Shown piece after piece: positions 25,713 to 34,246 of a stretch of 64,000 nt of DNA. Under the pieces are notes generated by a model, which saw nothing but the letters and a program-made list of their open reading frames with translations, was not told the DNA's origin and did not search any database. This stretch comes from Geomonas silvestris. Its GTDB lineage: Bacteria; Desulfobacterota; Desulfuromonadia; Geobacterales; Geobacteraceae. Within the stretch, counting starts at the first letter, position 1. Each line of letters starts with the position of its first letter. The position numbers and the translations under genes were made by a program. The stretch lies in NCBI RefSeq assembly GCF_014193515.1, contig NZ_BLXX01000009.1, forward strand, positions 1 through 64,000, in the 5' to 3' direction.

Positions 25713-28700
25713 ATGGGAAAGATGCTCTCGAGACAGATCAGGGGGTTGAGTTTTAAGACCAGGGTCGCCCTGGTGTTCCTGGTTACCGCCTTATCCAGCA
25801 TATTCATGTACGAGGGGTGGTACAAGCCGGCCTTCGTACAGGCCGCGGCGACCATCTACAACTTCACCATGGATTCCACGGCGGTGAACGTCGGCCGGGA
25901 CGGCAGCACCAGTACCGGCGCCAGCGCGATAGCGAGCGGCGCCGGCAAGTTCTCCATGATAACCACGACCCCTGCGACCCGCAGCAGCGCAGCCCTCGGC
26001 ACCAATACCGCCACCACCGCCGAAACCGTCATCGGCACGGTGTACGGCCCGCAGTACGCCGCGGCGCAGTACCTCTACACCCCGACCCTGGTCATCGCGG
26101 GGACCCGCTCCGCCAACGTGAACTGGAAGGCCTATGTCTACGACTACGACCCTGCCGCAGGGGGCGTCGACACCCCGATCTGGACCAGCAACGCCACGGC
26201 CCAGACCAGCGGCTCCTCCACCCCGGTGAGCAACGCCCTGACCTTCACCGCCCCGGCCGCCTACCAGATCCCGGCCGGCCACCGCGTGAAGATCGTGGTG
26301 AAGGCGTACACCGGTTCCGGCACGGCCACCGCCTCCCTGTGGGCCCGCTACAGCAGCTCGGTCTACTCCTACTTCTCGGTGAACGAGTCGCCGAACCCTC
26401 CGGGGCCCGCGCCGACCATCAGCGCACTGACGCCGTCCACCATCGGCCGCGGCGCCAGCAACGTACCGTTCACCATTACCGGCACGAACTTCGACACCAA
26501 CAACGGGGTGACCGTCACCTCCAGCGGCAACGCCACCATGGGGAGCTACAGCGTGGTCAACGCGACCACCATCAGCGGGTACGTCTCGACCGGCTCGGCC
26601 AGCACCAGCGCCTCCAGCTCCACCATCACGGTAACCAACAAAGGGGACGGCCAGAGCGCGACCAGCACACTTACCCTGAGCGCCTCCCCGGGGACCACCA
26701 GCATCGCCCCGACCAGCGTCCCGCAGGGGTACACCGGGGACATCGCCGTGACCAGTTCCGGCCTTACCAACAAACCGGGCGTCTCCTTCAGCGGCAGCGG
26801 CGTCACGGTTAACAGCGTGACCTACAACAGCGCCACCTCCCTCACCGTCAACGTCACCGTGAGCCCGGTTGCCAGCACCGGCACCCGGGACATCACCATC
26901 GTGAACCCGGACTTCGGCACCCGGACCACCACCGGGCTCCTGACCCTCACCGCGGGGCTCCCGGCGATTTCCTCCCTCTCGCCCGCCGGCGCCTACGTCG
27001 GCACCGCCAGCCAGGATGTGGCCATCAACGGCAGCTTCTTCGTGAACGGCGCCACGGTAGCCTTCGGCGGCAGCGGCATCACCGTGAAGAACCTGGTCTA
27101 CAACAGCTCTTCGTCTCTCACGGCGACCGTCTCCGTCGCCGACAACGCCCCCCTGGGGGCCGGCAGCGTCACCGTCAAGAACCCCAACGGCGATACCGGT
27201 ACCCCCGGCGTCTTTACCGTTCTCAAGCACCCCGAGACCATCGTGGGCCCCATGACGTTCAGCAACGTCACCCAGTCCGGGATGACCGTGAACCAGAACT
27301 TCAGCGGCGATGCCAACAACAGCAACACCTGCACCATCAGCTACGGCACCGTGAACGGCAGCTACCCGAACAGCGTGGCCGCCACCAAGGGGGACGGCGT
27401 CTGGAGCGCCACCCTCACCAACCTGCCCAGGGGGGTGGACGGCGCAGGCGTCACCTACTACTTCAAAGCCACCTTCGGCTCCCCGGACGGGTTCATCGGT
27501 ACCAACGTGGCCACCGGCTCGCAGTCCAGCAAGGCGAGCCAGCTCATGCACAACAGCCAGAACCTCGGCTCTGACAAGTGGGCCGCCCAGGGGGGGTGGG
27601 GGATAGCCGACGGCAAGGACGGCGCCTACACCTGCTCCACCTGCCACGCCAAGGGAACCGGGAACGCGGGCCTGGTGAGCGGCAGTATCCTCGGCAACCA
27701 GGTGGTCTACCAGCAGGCGTTGGGCGACGACAGCGCCCACACCTCCTCCACTAACGTCTGCGAGGTCTGCCACAGCCAGACCGCCTACCACCGTAAAGAC
27801 AACTCGGTCAACTACACCCCCCACAAGGGGAGCGTGGACTGCACCGGCTGCCACGAACACAACCTGGGGTTCGCGCCCGACTCCGTCGGCGGCAAGGACT
27901 GCCTGCTCTGTCATGACACCCTGAGCCAGGGGGCGTACCACCACGCCCTCGATAGCGCGTCGGGATGCCTCAACTGCCATGCCGACCACAACATCTTCCG
28001 CGCCGACCTGAACAGCGCCAACAGCATCGGCCGCGCCGCCAACCTGAAACTCGACACCACGATCGCTCCGGCAGCCGGCGCTCCGGGAACCACCTACAGC
28101 AATACCGACTTCGTCTCCGGCGCGACCGGCGGCGGCATCTGCGTAAGCTGCCACCAGAGCGCGCAGACCAAGTCCATCGATACCAGCACTCCGAACACGC
28201 TGCCGATCGGCAAAGATAGCTTCGCCGCCTCGGCACACAACTACGCGGTGGCTTCGGCCTACAAGAAGGACAACTCCAGCTTCCAGTCCAACTGCTCCAA
28301 GTGCCACAACGACACGACTGCGAAGAAGTACCAGGCTGCGGGGAACCAGTTCGGCACCCACGGCTCCGATGTGGCCGACATCCTCTCCCCCTTGGGCGGC
28401 GCAACTCCGGATGCTTCCGCCTTCTGCATGCGCTGCCACAGCCGGGCCGCGGACCAGGTCATCAACGGCGGCACCTACAAGTCGCAGGACACCCAGGACT
28501 GGTACGGTGCGGCTTCGATGGCAGCCAACGCCGTAGACACCTTCGCCTCCTTCTACACCGCCACCACGACGGTACCGGTACAGAAAGCCTACGGGCACAT
28601 CCCCGGCGCCTACGCGAACGGTCTGCACACGGCAACCGAGACGCTCGCAGACGTCTCTGCGGCAAAGCATGTCGAATGTGCCGACTGCCACAATGCGCAC

Positions 28701-29594
28701 CAGGCCCGGCCCGGCAGCAACGGTCAAGGGGTCGCGAACGGCAACCTGGGCTCCCCGGCCCTGATCGGCGCCATGGGGGTACAGGTCCCGGCGTCCTGGC
28801 CGGCCAACTGGACCGCTCCCGCCCAGAGCGCCTACGGCGCCCTGACGCAAAAGAGCGCAGCCGGCTTCGAATGGCAGGTCTGCTTCAAGTGCCACTCGGG
28901 CGCCAACGCCAACGTGACGGCGTGGGGAGGCACCGGCGCCGCGGCGTGGACCGACCTCGGGCTCGCCTTCAACCCGAACAACAAGTCGGCGCACCCGGTC
29001 GTGGTAAGCCTGAACAACCAGGTCGGCTCCACCGGCACCAAAGCTCTCGCGGCAAGCCAGATGGTGGCGCCCTGGAAGAACGTGGGGACCCAGACCATGA
29101 CCTGCTCCGACTGCCACGCCACCGACTCTACCGGCGGCTCGCTCGGGCCCCACGGCTCCGGCGTCAAGTGGATGCTTTCGGGCACCAACAAGGCCTGGCC
29201 CTATACCGATGCCGCCAACAACGGCACCTCGTCCGGTTCCTTCTTCACCATCTCCAACCAGGGGACCGGCAGCGGCAGCAAGGGTCTTTTCTGCAAGAAC
29301 TGCCACGACTGCAGCAGCACCGGCCACGGCAATGTCATCGGCCGGTCCGACCACACCGGTGCGGCGTGCGTCAACTGCCACATCAGGGTGCCCCACGGCG
29401 GCAAGGTCTCCCGTCTGATGACCACCCATACGGCAGGCCTCCCCGCACGGTTTGCCCCGGACGGCAACGGAGGCAGCTTCACCGGTATCACCGGGTTCAC
29501 CAAGGCAAACGGCGTCAGCAGCTACAGCGAAAACGGCAGCTGCAAAACCGACTGCGGCCACCACTCGGGCTCCACGGGGAGCGAAACCTGGTAG
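25713..29594 (+). CDS. Surface protein with TIG-like repeats fused to a 13-haem cytochrome
   Basis: 1293 residues. An N-terminal signal/membrane segment (about 17-45) is followed by a beta domain, then three IPT/TIG-like Ig repeats (starting near P-T-I-S-A-L-T-P, T-S-I-A-P-T-S-V and P-A-I-S-S-L-S-P, residues about 230-500), another beta domain, and from residue about 640 thirteen CxxCH sites. The C-terminus is C-K-T-D-C-G-H-H, not a haem site. TIG repeats are typical of surface or binding proteins, so this could place cytochrome at the cell surface. A terminator follows at 29631. GAGG before the ATG supports the start. Confidence 0.83.
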   Translation: MGKMLSRQIRGLSFKTRVALVFLVTALSSIFMYEGWYKPAFVQAAATIYNFTMDSTAVNVGRDGSTSTGASAIASGAGKFSMITTTPATRSSAALGTNTATTAETVIGTVYGPQYAAAQYLYTPTLVIAGTRSANVNWKAYVYDYDPAAGGVDTPIWTSNATAQTSGSSTPVSNALTFTAPAAYQIPAGHRVKIVVKAYTGSGTATASLWARYSSSVYSYFSVNESPNPPGPAPTISALTPSTIGRGASNVPFTITGTNFDTNNGVTVTSSGNATMGSYSVVNATTISGYVSTGSASTSASSSTITVTNKGDGQSATSTLTLSASPGTTSIAPTSVPQGYTGDIAVTSSGLTNKPGVSFSGSGVTVNSVTYNSATSLTVNVTVSPVASTGTRDITIVNPDFGTRTTTGLLTLTAGLPAISSLSPAGAYVGTASQDVAINGSFFVNGATVAFGGSGITVKNLVYNSSSSLTATVSVADNAPLGAGSVTVKNPNGDTGTPGVFTVLKHPETIVGPMTFSNVTQSGMTVNQNFSGDANNSNTCTISYGTVNGSYPNSVAATKGDGVWSATLTNLPRGVDGAGVTYYFKATFGSPDGFIGTNVATGSQSSKASQLMHNSQNLGSDKWAAQGGWGIADGKDGAYTCSTCHAKGTGNAGLVSGSILGNQVVYQQALGDDSAHTSSTNVCEVCHSQTAYHRKDNSVNYTPHKGSVDCTGCHEHNLGFAPDSVGGKDCLLCHDTLSQGAYHHALDSASGCLNCHADHNIFRADLNSANSIGRAANLKLDTTIAPAAGAPGTTYSNTDFVSGATGGGICVSCHQSAQTKSIDTSTPNTLPIGKDSFAASAHNYAVASAYKKDNSSFQSNCSKCHNDTTAKKYQAAGNQFGTHGSDVADILSPLGGATPDASAFCMRCHSRAADQVINGGTYKSQDTQDWYGAASMAANAVDTFASFYTATTTVPVQKAYGHIPGAYANGLHTATETLADVSAAKHVECADCHNAHQARPGSNGQGVANGNLGSPALIGAMGVQVPASWPANWTAPAQSAYGALTQKSAAGFEWQVCFKCHSGANANVTAWGGTGAAAWTDLGLAFNPNNKSAHPVVVSLNNQVGSTGTKALAASQMVAPWKNVGTQTMTCSDCHATDSTGGSLGPHGSGVKWMLSGTNKAWPYTDAANNGTSSGSFFTISNQGTGSGSKGLFCKNCHDCSSTGHGNVIGRSDHTGAACVNCHIRVPHGGKVSRLMTTHTAGLPARFAPDGNGGSFTGITGFTKANGVSSYSENGSCKTDCGHHSGSTGSETW

Positions 29595-29630
29595 GCTCCT
29601 TTCCTGCCAGGTCGCAGTAGCTTGAAGAGG

Positions 29631-29659
29631 AAAAGGCCCAGGGAATCCCTCGGCCTTTT
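29631..29659 (+). terminator. Terminator after the TIG cytochrome
   Basis: AAAAGGCC/GGCCTTTT with an inner AGGG/CCCT stem, ending in TTTTC, between the TIG cytochrome stop and the next ribosome site. Confidence 0.75.
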
Positions 29660-29690
29660 CTACTTATAAAACGGACACACCAGGAGAACC

Positions 29691-30191
29691 ATGGCAACTT
29701 GCAGCAAACCCGCAATCTTATTCCTTCGACTGTTCGTTATCGTGCTGCTATTATCGTGCGTCGCCTGCAATTCGGAAACCGGCGAGCAGCGCCAGGTGAA
29801 GGCCGCCGTCATGCGCTACACCGACCAGTTGGCGAGCTGCTACAAAAACATGGACATGAACCCCATGCAGCTGGTCGCAACCGCCGACCACGCCGCCAAG
29901 CTCTACTCGCACATGGCGGCCCTGGGCGAGGGGCGCGTCCGGCTGGAGTCGAAGCTTAAGACGGTCGCCTTCGACTCCATAAGCTTCCCGAAACCGGAGA
30001 GCGCTGCCGTCAGGACCACCGAGACCTGGGACTTCGTCCACGTCAACATCGACCACGGCCAGAGATCGCTTGAGAAGAAGGACTTCCCCTACCAGGTGAG
30101 CTACGAGCTGAAAAAAGAGGGCGACCGCTGGCTGGTCGCCGCTACCAGCGTCTCCACTGCCCTGGCGCAACAGAAAACGAACGGGAGATAG
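29691..30191 (+). CDS. Lipoprotein of unknown function
   Basis: 166 residues: a hydrophobic signal with candidate lipobox cysteines at 23 (LLSC) and 26, then a soluble domain with an amphipathic helical start and a beta-rich end (D-R-W-L-V-A-A). The pattern suggests an NTF2/SnoaL-like fold but this is unproven. It is separated by nine bases from resB, so it is probably the first gene of a lipoprotein-resB-ccsA unit and may help cytochrome assembly. CAGGAG lies upstream of the ATG. Confidence 0.7.
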   Translation: MATCSKPAILFLRLFVIVLLLSCVACNSETGEQRQVKAAVMRYTDQLASCYKNMDMNPMQLVATADHAAKLYSHMAALGEGRVRLESKLKTVAFDSISFPKPESAAVRTTETWDFVHVNIDHGQRSLEKKDFPYQVSYELKKEGDRWLVAATSVSTALAQQKTNGR

Positions 30192-30200
30192 GTTCAGCGC

Positions 30201-31502
30201 ATGCTGCAGAGACTTCGAGCGACGCTTACCTCGCGAAAGACGGTCATCGCGCTCCTCATTCTGATCTTCGCCTCGGTGCTCGTCGGCGGCATCGTGCCGC
30301 AGCGGGTGGCGACATCCGCCGCGGAACTCGCTGTCTGGCGCGCCTCCCATCCGCGCCTCTTGCCGTGGGCGGAGCGGCTGGGACTGTTTCAGCTGTTCTC
30401 CACCCCCTGGTTCGCCGCCCTACTGCTGGTCGCCTCCCTGTCGCTTGCGCTTTCCACGGCCGAGCAATGCCGGTCCGCCTGGCGTAGAACCTTTACCGGC
30501 CCTGGCGCCGGAGGGGGCGAGGTTCTCGAGCTCCCTGCCGAGGCCCTTGCAGCTGCGCTGCGCAAGAGGGGCTACGTCCTCATGTCGTCGGGGGAGCTTG
30601 CGCGCTTCGTGAGGCATCCCTGGGGGTACTGGGGTAATTTCCTGCTGCACGGCGGCATCGTGCTGGCGACTGCCGCCTCGCTGTACATCGCGGTGACGCA
30701 GCAGCGCGGTGCCTTGACCCTGGCCGAGGGGACGGAGGTCCCGCCGCAGGCCCTGTGGAGTTCAGAGGAAAGGGGGGTGCTGGCGCCGCCCTTTAGAAGG
30801 GACTTCTCGGTGGGATTGGAGCGCTTGCGCATCGATCTCGGCGCGGGGCGCGGCACCCAGCAGCCGACCGCGGAGCTGCGCTTTGCGGACGCCTCGGAGG
30901 GAGGGGGGAGGCGCGCGGTCTCGATAAACGCCCTGTTGAAGCACCGCGGGGTCACGATCTATCAGACCACCAGCTACGGCGATGCCTTTCGGGTCGAGTT
31001 CACGGCACCGGACGGCAGCGTGCACCGGGAAGAGTTGCAGCTTCCCTTCCCCAGCGCCGCCGACCAGGCGGGGTACGCCAACTTCAGGCTCCCCTGGCTC
31101 GCAGCAGAGCTGTCGGCCAAGTACTACGCGGATGCCGGCTACCGGACCCTGACCAGCAGCAATCCGCTGCTCTTTCTGCGGCTTATGGAGGGGAAGCGGG
31201 AACTCGCGCGGGTTTCGCTGAAGACCGGCGAGAGCGGCACCCTGGGGGAGGTCCGGGTCCGGCTGGTCCAGTCCGTGAAATGGACCAAGCTCATCATGGT
31301 GCGTATCGCGGGGATCGAGGTCATCTTCCTCGGTTTCTTCGTCATCTGCCTCGGCGCCGCGCTGAACTACTTCGTCGTTCCCCGGGAAATCACCGCAGAG
31401 AAGAGCCCCGGGGGGTACCGTATCGGTTGGCGGGCGGCCAGGTTCCCGGAGTTTTATGCAGACGAGTACCGAGACATCATCGAAGAAGTGAGGCAGCAGT
31501 GA
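30201..31502 (+). CDS. resB: ResB-type cytochrome c biogenesis protein
   Basis: 433-residue inner-membrane protein with membrane helices near residues 13-33, 70-92, 140-165 and 365-390 and a large periplasmic domain between the third and fourth, the ResB/Ccs1 layout. With CcsA it forms the system II complex that carries haem across the membrane and attaches it to CxxCH cysteines. Its TGA overlaps the GTG start of ccsA. Its position inside the cytochrome cluster suggests it is dedicated to these proteins. Confidence 0.88.
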   Translation: MLQRLRATLTSRKTVIALLILIFASVLVGGIVPQRVATSAAELAVWRASHPRLLPWAERLGLFQLFSTPWFAALLLVASLSLALSTAEQCRSAWRRTFTGPGAGGGEVLELPAEALAAALRKRGYVLMSSGELARFVRHPWGYWGNFLLHGGIVLATAASLYIAVTQQRGALTLAEGTEVPPQALWSSEERGVLAPPFRRDFSVGLERLRIDLGAGRGTQQPTAELRFADASEGGGRRAVSINALLKHRGVTIYQTTSYGDAFRVEFTAPDGSVHREELQLPFPSAADQAGYANFRLPWLAAELSAKYYADAGYRTLTSSNPLLFLRLMEGKRELARVSLKTGESGTLGEVRVRLVQSVKWTKLIMVRIAGIEVIFLGFFVICLGAALNYFVVPREITAEKSPGGYRIGWRAARFPEFYADEYRDIIEEVRQQ

Positions 31503-32332
31503 TAATCAACCCGATAGCTCTCTACACCGGCGGCACCTGGTGCGCCGTTTTGTTCTACATCGTCGCCACACTCTGCAACGTCTACGGCGTGCTCTTCAGA
31601 AACGGTACGGTCGAGCGGCGCAGCTTCATCCCGCTTTGGATCGGGCTCCTGGTCCACAGCTCCGTCATGGCCTACTGGTGGAGCGTGGTCGGACACGGCC
31701 CCTACATGGCGCCGAGCGAGGTACTGACCTCCGACGCCTGGATGGCGGTCTGCCTCTACCTGGTCTGCCTGAAGCCGTATCCCAAGGTGAGGCCGGCAAG
31801 CGTCGTGGTGTTCCCGATGACCTTCCTGCTGCTGGCGCTCGCCATGTTCTACAACCCCGGGATCCGCACCCTGCCGGCTACCTTCAGCAGCATCTGGCTC
31901 ATCATCCACATCGGCCTCTACAAGATCGCCCTGGCCACGCTCCTGATCGCCTTGGCCTTCTCGCTGTTCTACCTGTTGAGGCAGCGACCGAGCCCCGCTC
32001 CCTGGCTCATGCGGCTCCCCGAGATCGGCCAGCTCGACGTCTACGCCTACCGCTTCGCCGGTTTCGGCTTCGTCTTCTGGACCATCGGGATGCTGGCCGG
32101 CTCCATCTGGGCGTACCAGTCCTGGGGGCGTTTTTGGGGGTGGGATCCCGTGGAAACCTGGTCGCTGGTGACCTGGATGCTCTTTGGGATCTACCTCCAT
32201 TGCCGCCGCTTCTTCCGCATCTCGGGAAAGGCCGCAGCTGGGTTTTTCATCCTCTGTTTCGTGGTGTCGCTCGTGTCGCTGTTCGTGACCTCCCACATGA
32301 ACACCTCGATCCACGCCGAGTATTTCAGGTAA
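31499..32332 (+). CDS. ccsA: CcsA/ResC-type haem-handling cytochrome c biogenesis protein
   Basis: 277 residues, about eight membrane helices, with the tryptophan-rich WWD haem-binding motif WGWDPVETWSLVTW near residue 217 and conserved histidines in L-L-V-H-S, I-I-H-I-G and T-S-H-M. The GTG start at 31499 overlaps the resB stop by four bases and has GAGG upstream; an upstream ATG in the same frame lies inside resB and is rejected. It partners ResB. Confidence 0.88.
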   Translation: MIINPIALYTGGTWCAVLFYIVATLCNVYGVLFRNGTVERRSFIPLWIGLLVHSSVMAYWWSVVGHGPYMAPSEVLTSDAWMAVCLYLVCLKPYPKVRPASVVVFPMTFLLLALAMFYNPGIRTLPATFSSIWLIIHIGLYKIALATLLIALAFSLFYLLRQRPSPAPWLMRLPEIGQLDVYAYRFAGFGFVFWTIGMLAGSIWAYQSWGRFWGWDPVETWSLVTWMLFGIYLHCRRFFRISGKAAAGFFILCFVVSLVSLFVTSHMNTSIHAEYFR

Positions 32333-32644
32333 GAGGGGAGGGGAGGAGTCCAGGGCCGGAGCCGGCGAGGGGGGGTACGGGGAGCGTGTGGTCGCTTCCG
32401 GAAGAGGCTGCCTCATTCGAGGCTCATCCCCGGCGCGGACCGCCTGACCCGCCGAGGGTGATTTGTTATAAATTCGGTTGTTATATCTTTTTGCGTGTGG
32501 TATACATCACAAGGCGCGAAGAATTCCGATGCGGGGTGTACGGCAAAAGCCTGCCTCGTCCGACGGTTCCAAGGAGGGAGCTTCTCCAGAGCGGGGACCA
32601 GGTGAGAGACGGAGTTTGATTAAAAAATTATAATTTTAAAATCG

Positions 32645-32674
32645 TTGCAGCCGTAAAACGTTTTTGTGTATTTT
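32645..32674 (+). promoter_or_regulatory. Candidate promoter of the riboswitch-controlled unit
   Basis: TTGCAG and TATTTT with 18 bases between, in an AT-rich stretch. The predicted start near 32681 is about 20 bases before the riboswitch aptamer. Confidence 0.45.
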
Positions 32675-32702
32675 TTCTATGTCGCGCAGTAATTCGATAC
32701 GC

Positions 32703-32816
32703 CGATAACGATAAGACTAAACCATCCGTGAGGGTGGGGCGGAAAGCCTAGGGTCTTCAAGTCAAGACAGCCGGGATGCCGAATATCATCACTGATATAA
32801 AGCACCGGCTTTTTTT
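32703..32816 (+). promoter_or_regulatory. GEMM-I riboswitch, GEMM-Ib (3',3'-cGAMP) type, with terminator platform
   Basis: The aptamer contains ACTAAACCATCCGTGAGGGT, GGGGCGGAAAGCC, GGGTCT...AGACAGCCGGG and ATGCCGA, closed by GATA (32704-32707)/TATC (32784-32787). These blocks match the Geobacter 3',3'-cGAMP-selective GEMM-Ib aptamers as I remember them. The expression platform is a terminator: AGCCGG (32769-32774) pairs with CCGGCT (32805-32810) around ATATCA/TGATAT, followed by seven T. It reuses aptamer bases, so ligand binding should prevent termination (an ON switch). The remainder of the gap 32333-33152 has no gene. Confidence 0.88.
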
Positions 32817-33152
32817 GTGCCCGCAAGGGGCGAAAAACCCGGGACCGCACCCCACGGAGAGGTTCCTTCCGATCACCGACCGGCAACAACGGTCCGGTAC
32901 CTGCCACCTCCCCGAATAAGTACTCAGCATGAGCCTTACCCGATCCGAAGCGCACCCCGCGAGGACAGGGCCAGGATATAAGCTTAACGCCAGAGCAACC
33001 CACCGGTTCCCCACGACGGTTGTCGCTGGCGAACGACGCGTCAACGGGCAGCATGAGTCTCCAGTCCAAAGCTGAAGCCCTCTCTCCGGGGAGCTGCGGG
33101 CGGACCTTCTTGTTGCACCATCAACACCGTAATTGAGGGAGGATTCCACGGC

Positions 33153-33503
33153 ATGAATTTATCTAACCAGCTGGATGCGCGAGGCCGTTTCTTTTGCAAA
33201 AAGGTGGCAGCTGCTGCGCTGACTACTGCGGCAACACTCTTGTTCCTCTGTTCTGCGATCCTCGTTGCGCCTGCGCCTAGTTTCGCCAAAGAGGTACCGC
33301 GCCTGGAGCGCGAGCCCGCCAACGCGAAGGTCCTCCAGCTCTACTACAACACCAAGGACAAGCGCGAATACATCTACAACGGGCAGGAATGGGTGCCGCA
33401 CGACGCGTCCATCAACAGCTACGTCCTGAAGAAATACAAAAAGCCGAAACAAACCAGCGGAAACGGCATGGCTGCAGGCAGCTCGACGGTTGGATATCCG
33501 TAA
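33153..33503 (+). CDS. Small secreted protein of cytochrome module, copy B
   Basis: 116 residues with a long n-region, a hydrophobic signal (T-L-L-F-L-C-S-A-I-L-V-A) and a probable A-P-S-F-A cleavage site. The mature part carries EYIYNGQEWVPHDAS and NSYVLKKYKKP exactly as in the protein at 22454. It is the first gene downstream of the cGAMP-type riboswitch and lies 11 bases before the five-haem gene. AGGGAGGA precedes the ATG. Unknown family; role inferred from conserved pairing with the cytochrome. Confidence 0.72.
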   Translation: MNLSNQLDARGRFFCKKVAAAALTTAATLLFLCSAILVAPAPSFAKEVPRLEREPANAKVLQLYYNTKDKREYIYNGQEWVPHDASINSYVLKKYKKPKQTSGNGMAAGSSTVGYP

Positions 33504-33514
33504 GGGGTCGATAC

Positions 33515-34198
33515 ATGAAAAAAATACTTGCCATATCGCTTTGTTCTGCGGCGCTCATCGTGGCGGTGCTGAGTTCGGTGGGGAATGCCACCAACTACTG
33601 CCTTGACGCGAAGAACAACGACCTCTGCCCCGACGTGATGCACACCAAGCATCAGTCCTTCATGAACGACTGCAAGGCGTGCCACAACATGACCGGGTCG
33701 TTCATGGCGGCTGGCACCTTCTTCAAAGACAGCTCGAAGGGGGCTTTCTGGCCCGGCGGTCCGACTCCGGTGTACGTCCCCTCCGGCAACTGGAGCACGC
33801 CGCAGGCCAACACCCCGGCCAGTTGCACGAACATAGCCTGTCACGGTGTCCCCGCCGGCACCTACACCTACTACATCTGGGACTACGGCGCAAACACCTC
33901 GGTGCCCGTCACCGTCAACTACGGCGGGATGAGCAACGCGACCGCCCTCTGGCAGGACAATGCCACCACCAACTGCAACAGCTGCCACGGCAACCCCCCC
34001 CAGAACGGGAACAACTGGCACAGCGGTTCTCACGGCGGCGGCGACAACTGCGACCTGTGCCACCCCGACGCCAAGTCGAACATGTCACCGGACGGAACGA
34101 CCATCATCTCGAATTACATCACAGCGCCGAGCCAGCACCAAAACGGTACTGTCGACGTAGCGGCCAAGTTCACGTCGAAATGTTTCGGATGCCATTGA
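33515..34198 (+). CDS. Secreted five-haem c-type cytochrome, copy B
   Basis: 227 residues with a signal peptide (cleavage near residue 25). Haem sites CKACH, CTNIACH (CX4CH), CNSCH, CDLCH and terminal CFGCH match those of the copy at 21716 in order and spacing, and blocks such as YYIWDYG and the S-N-Y-I-T-A-P-S-Q-H stretch are shared. The start at 33515 has AAGGGG upstream and removes a 42-residue spurious extension. It lies between the small secreted gene and the giant cytochrome, probably one operon under the riboswitch. Confidence 0.85.
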   Translation: MKKILAISLCSAALIVAVLSSVGNATNYCLDAKNNDLCPDVMHTKHQSFMNDCKACHNMTGSFMAAGTFFKDSSKGAFWPGGPTPVYVPSGNWSTPQANTPASCTNIACHGVPAGTYTYYIWDYGANTSVPVTVNYGGMSNATALWQDNATTNCNSCHGNPPQNGNNWHSGSHGGGDNCDLCHPDAKSNMSPDGTTIISNYITAPSQHQNGTVDVAAKFTSKCFGCH

Positions 34199-34246
34199 TA
34201 GGTGTCTTTGCACCACTATACGCATAAGCGGTTTGGGAGCCAGATA

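Noticed and set aside
25791-29564. 1257-residue minus-strand open frame opposite the TIG cytochrome
   Set aside because: No ribosome site, valine/glycine/arginine-rich composition, and complementary to a gene with clear haem motifs; a by-product of high GC.
32677-33149. Minus-strand frames in the riboswitch leader
   Set aside because: They run antisense through the aptamer and terminator; no support.
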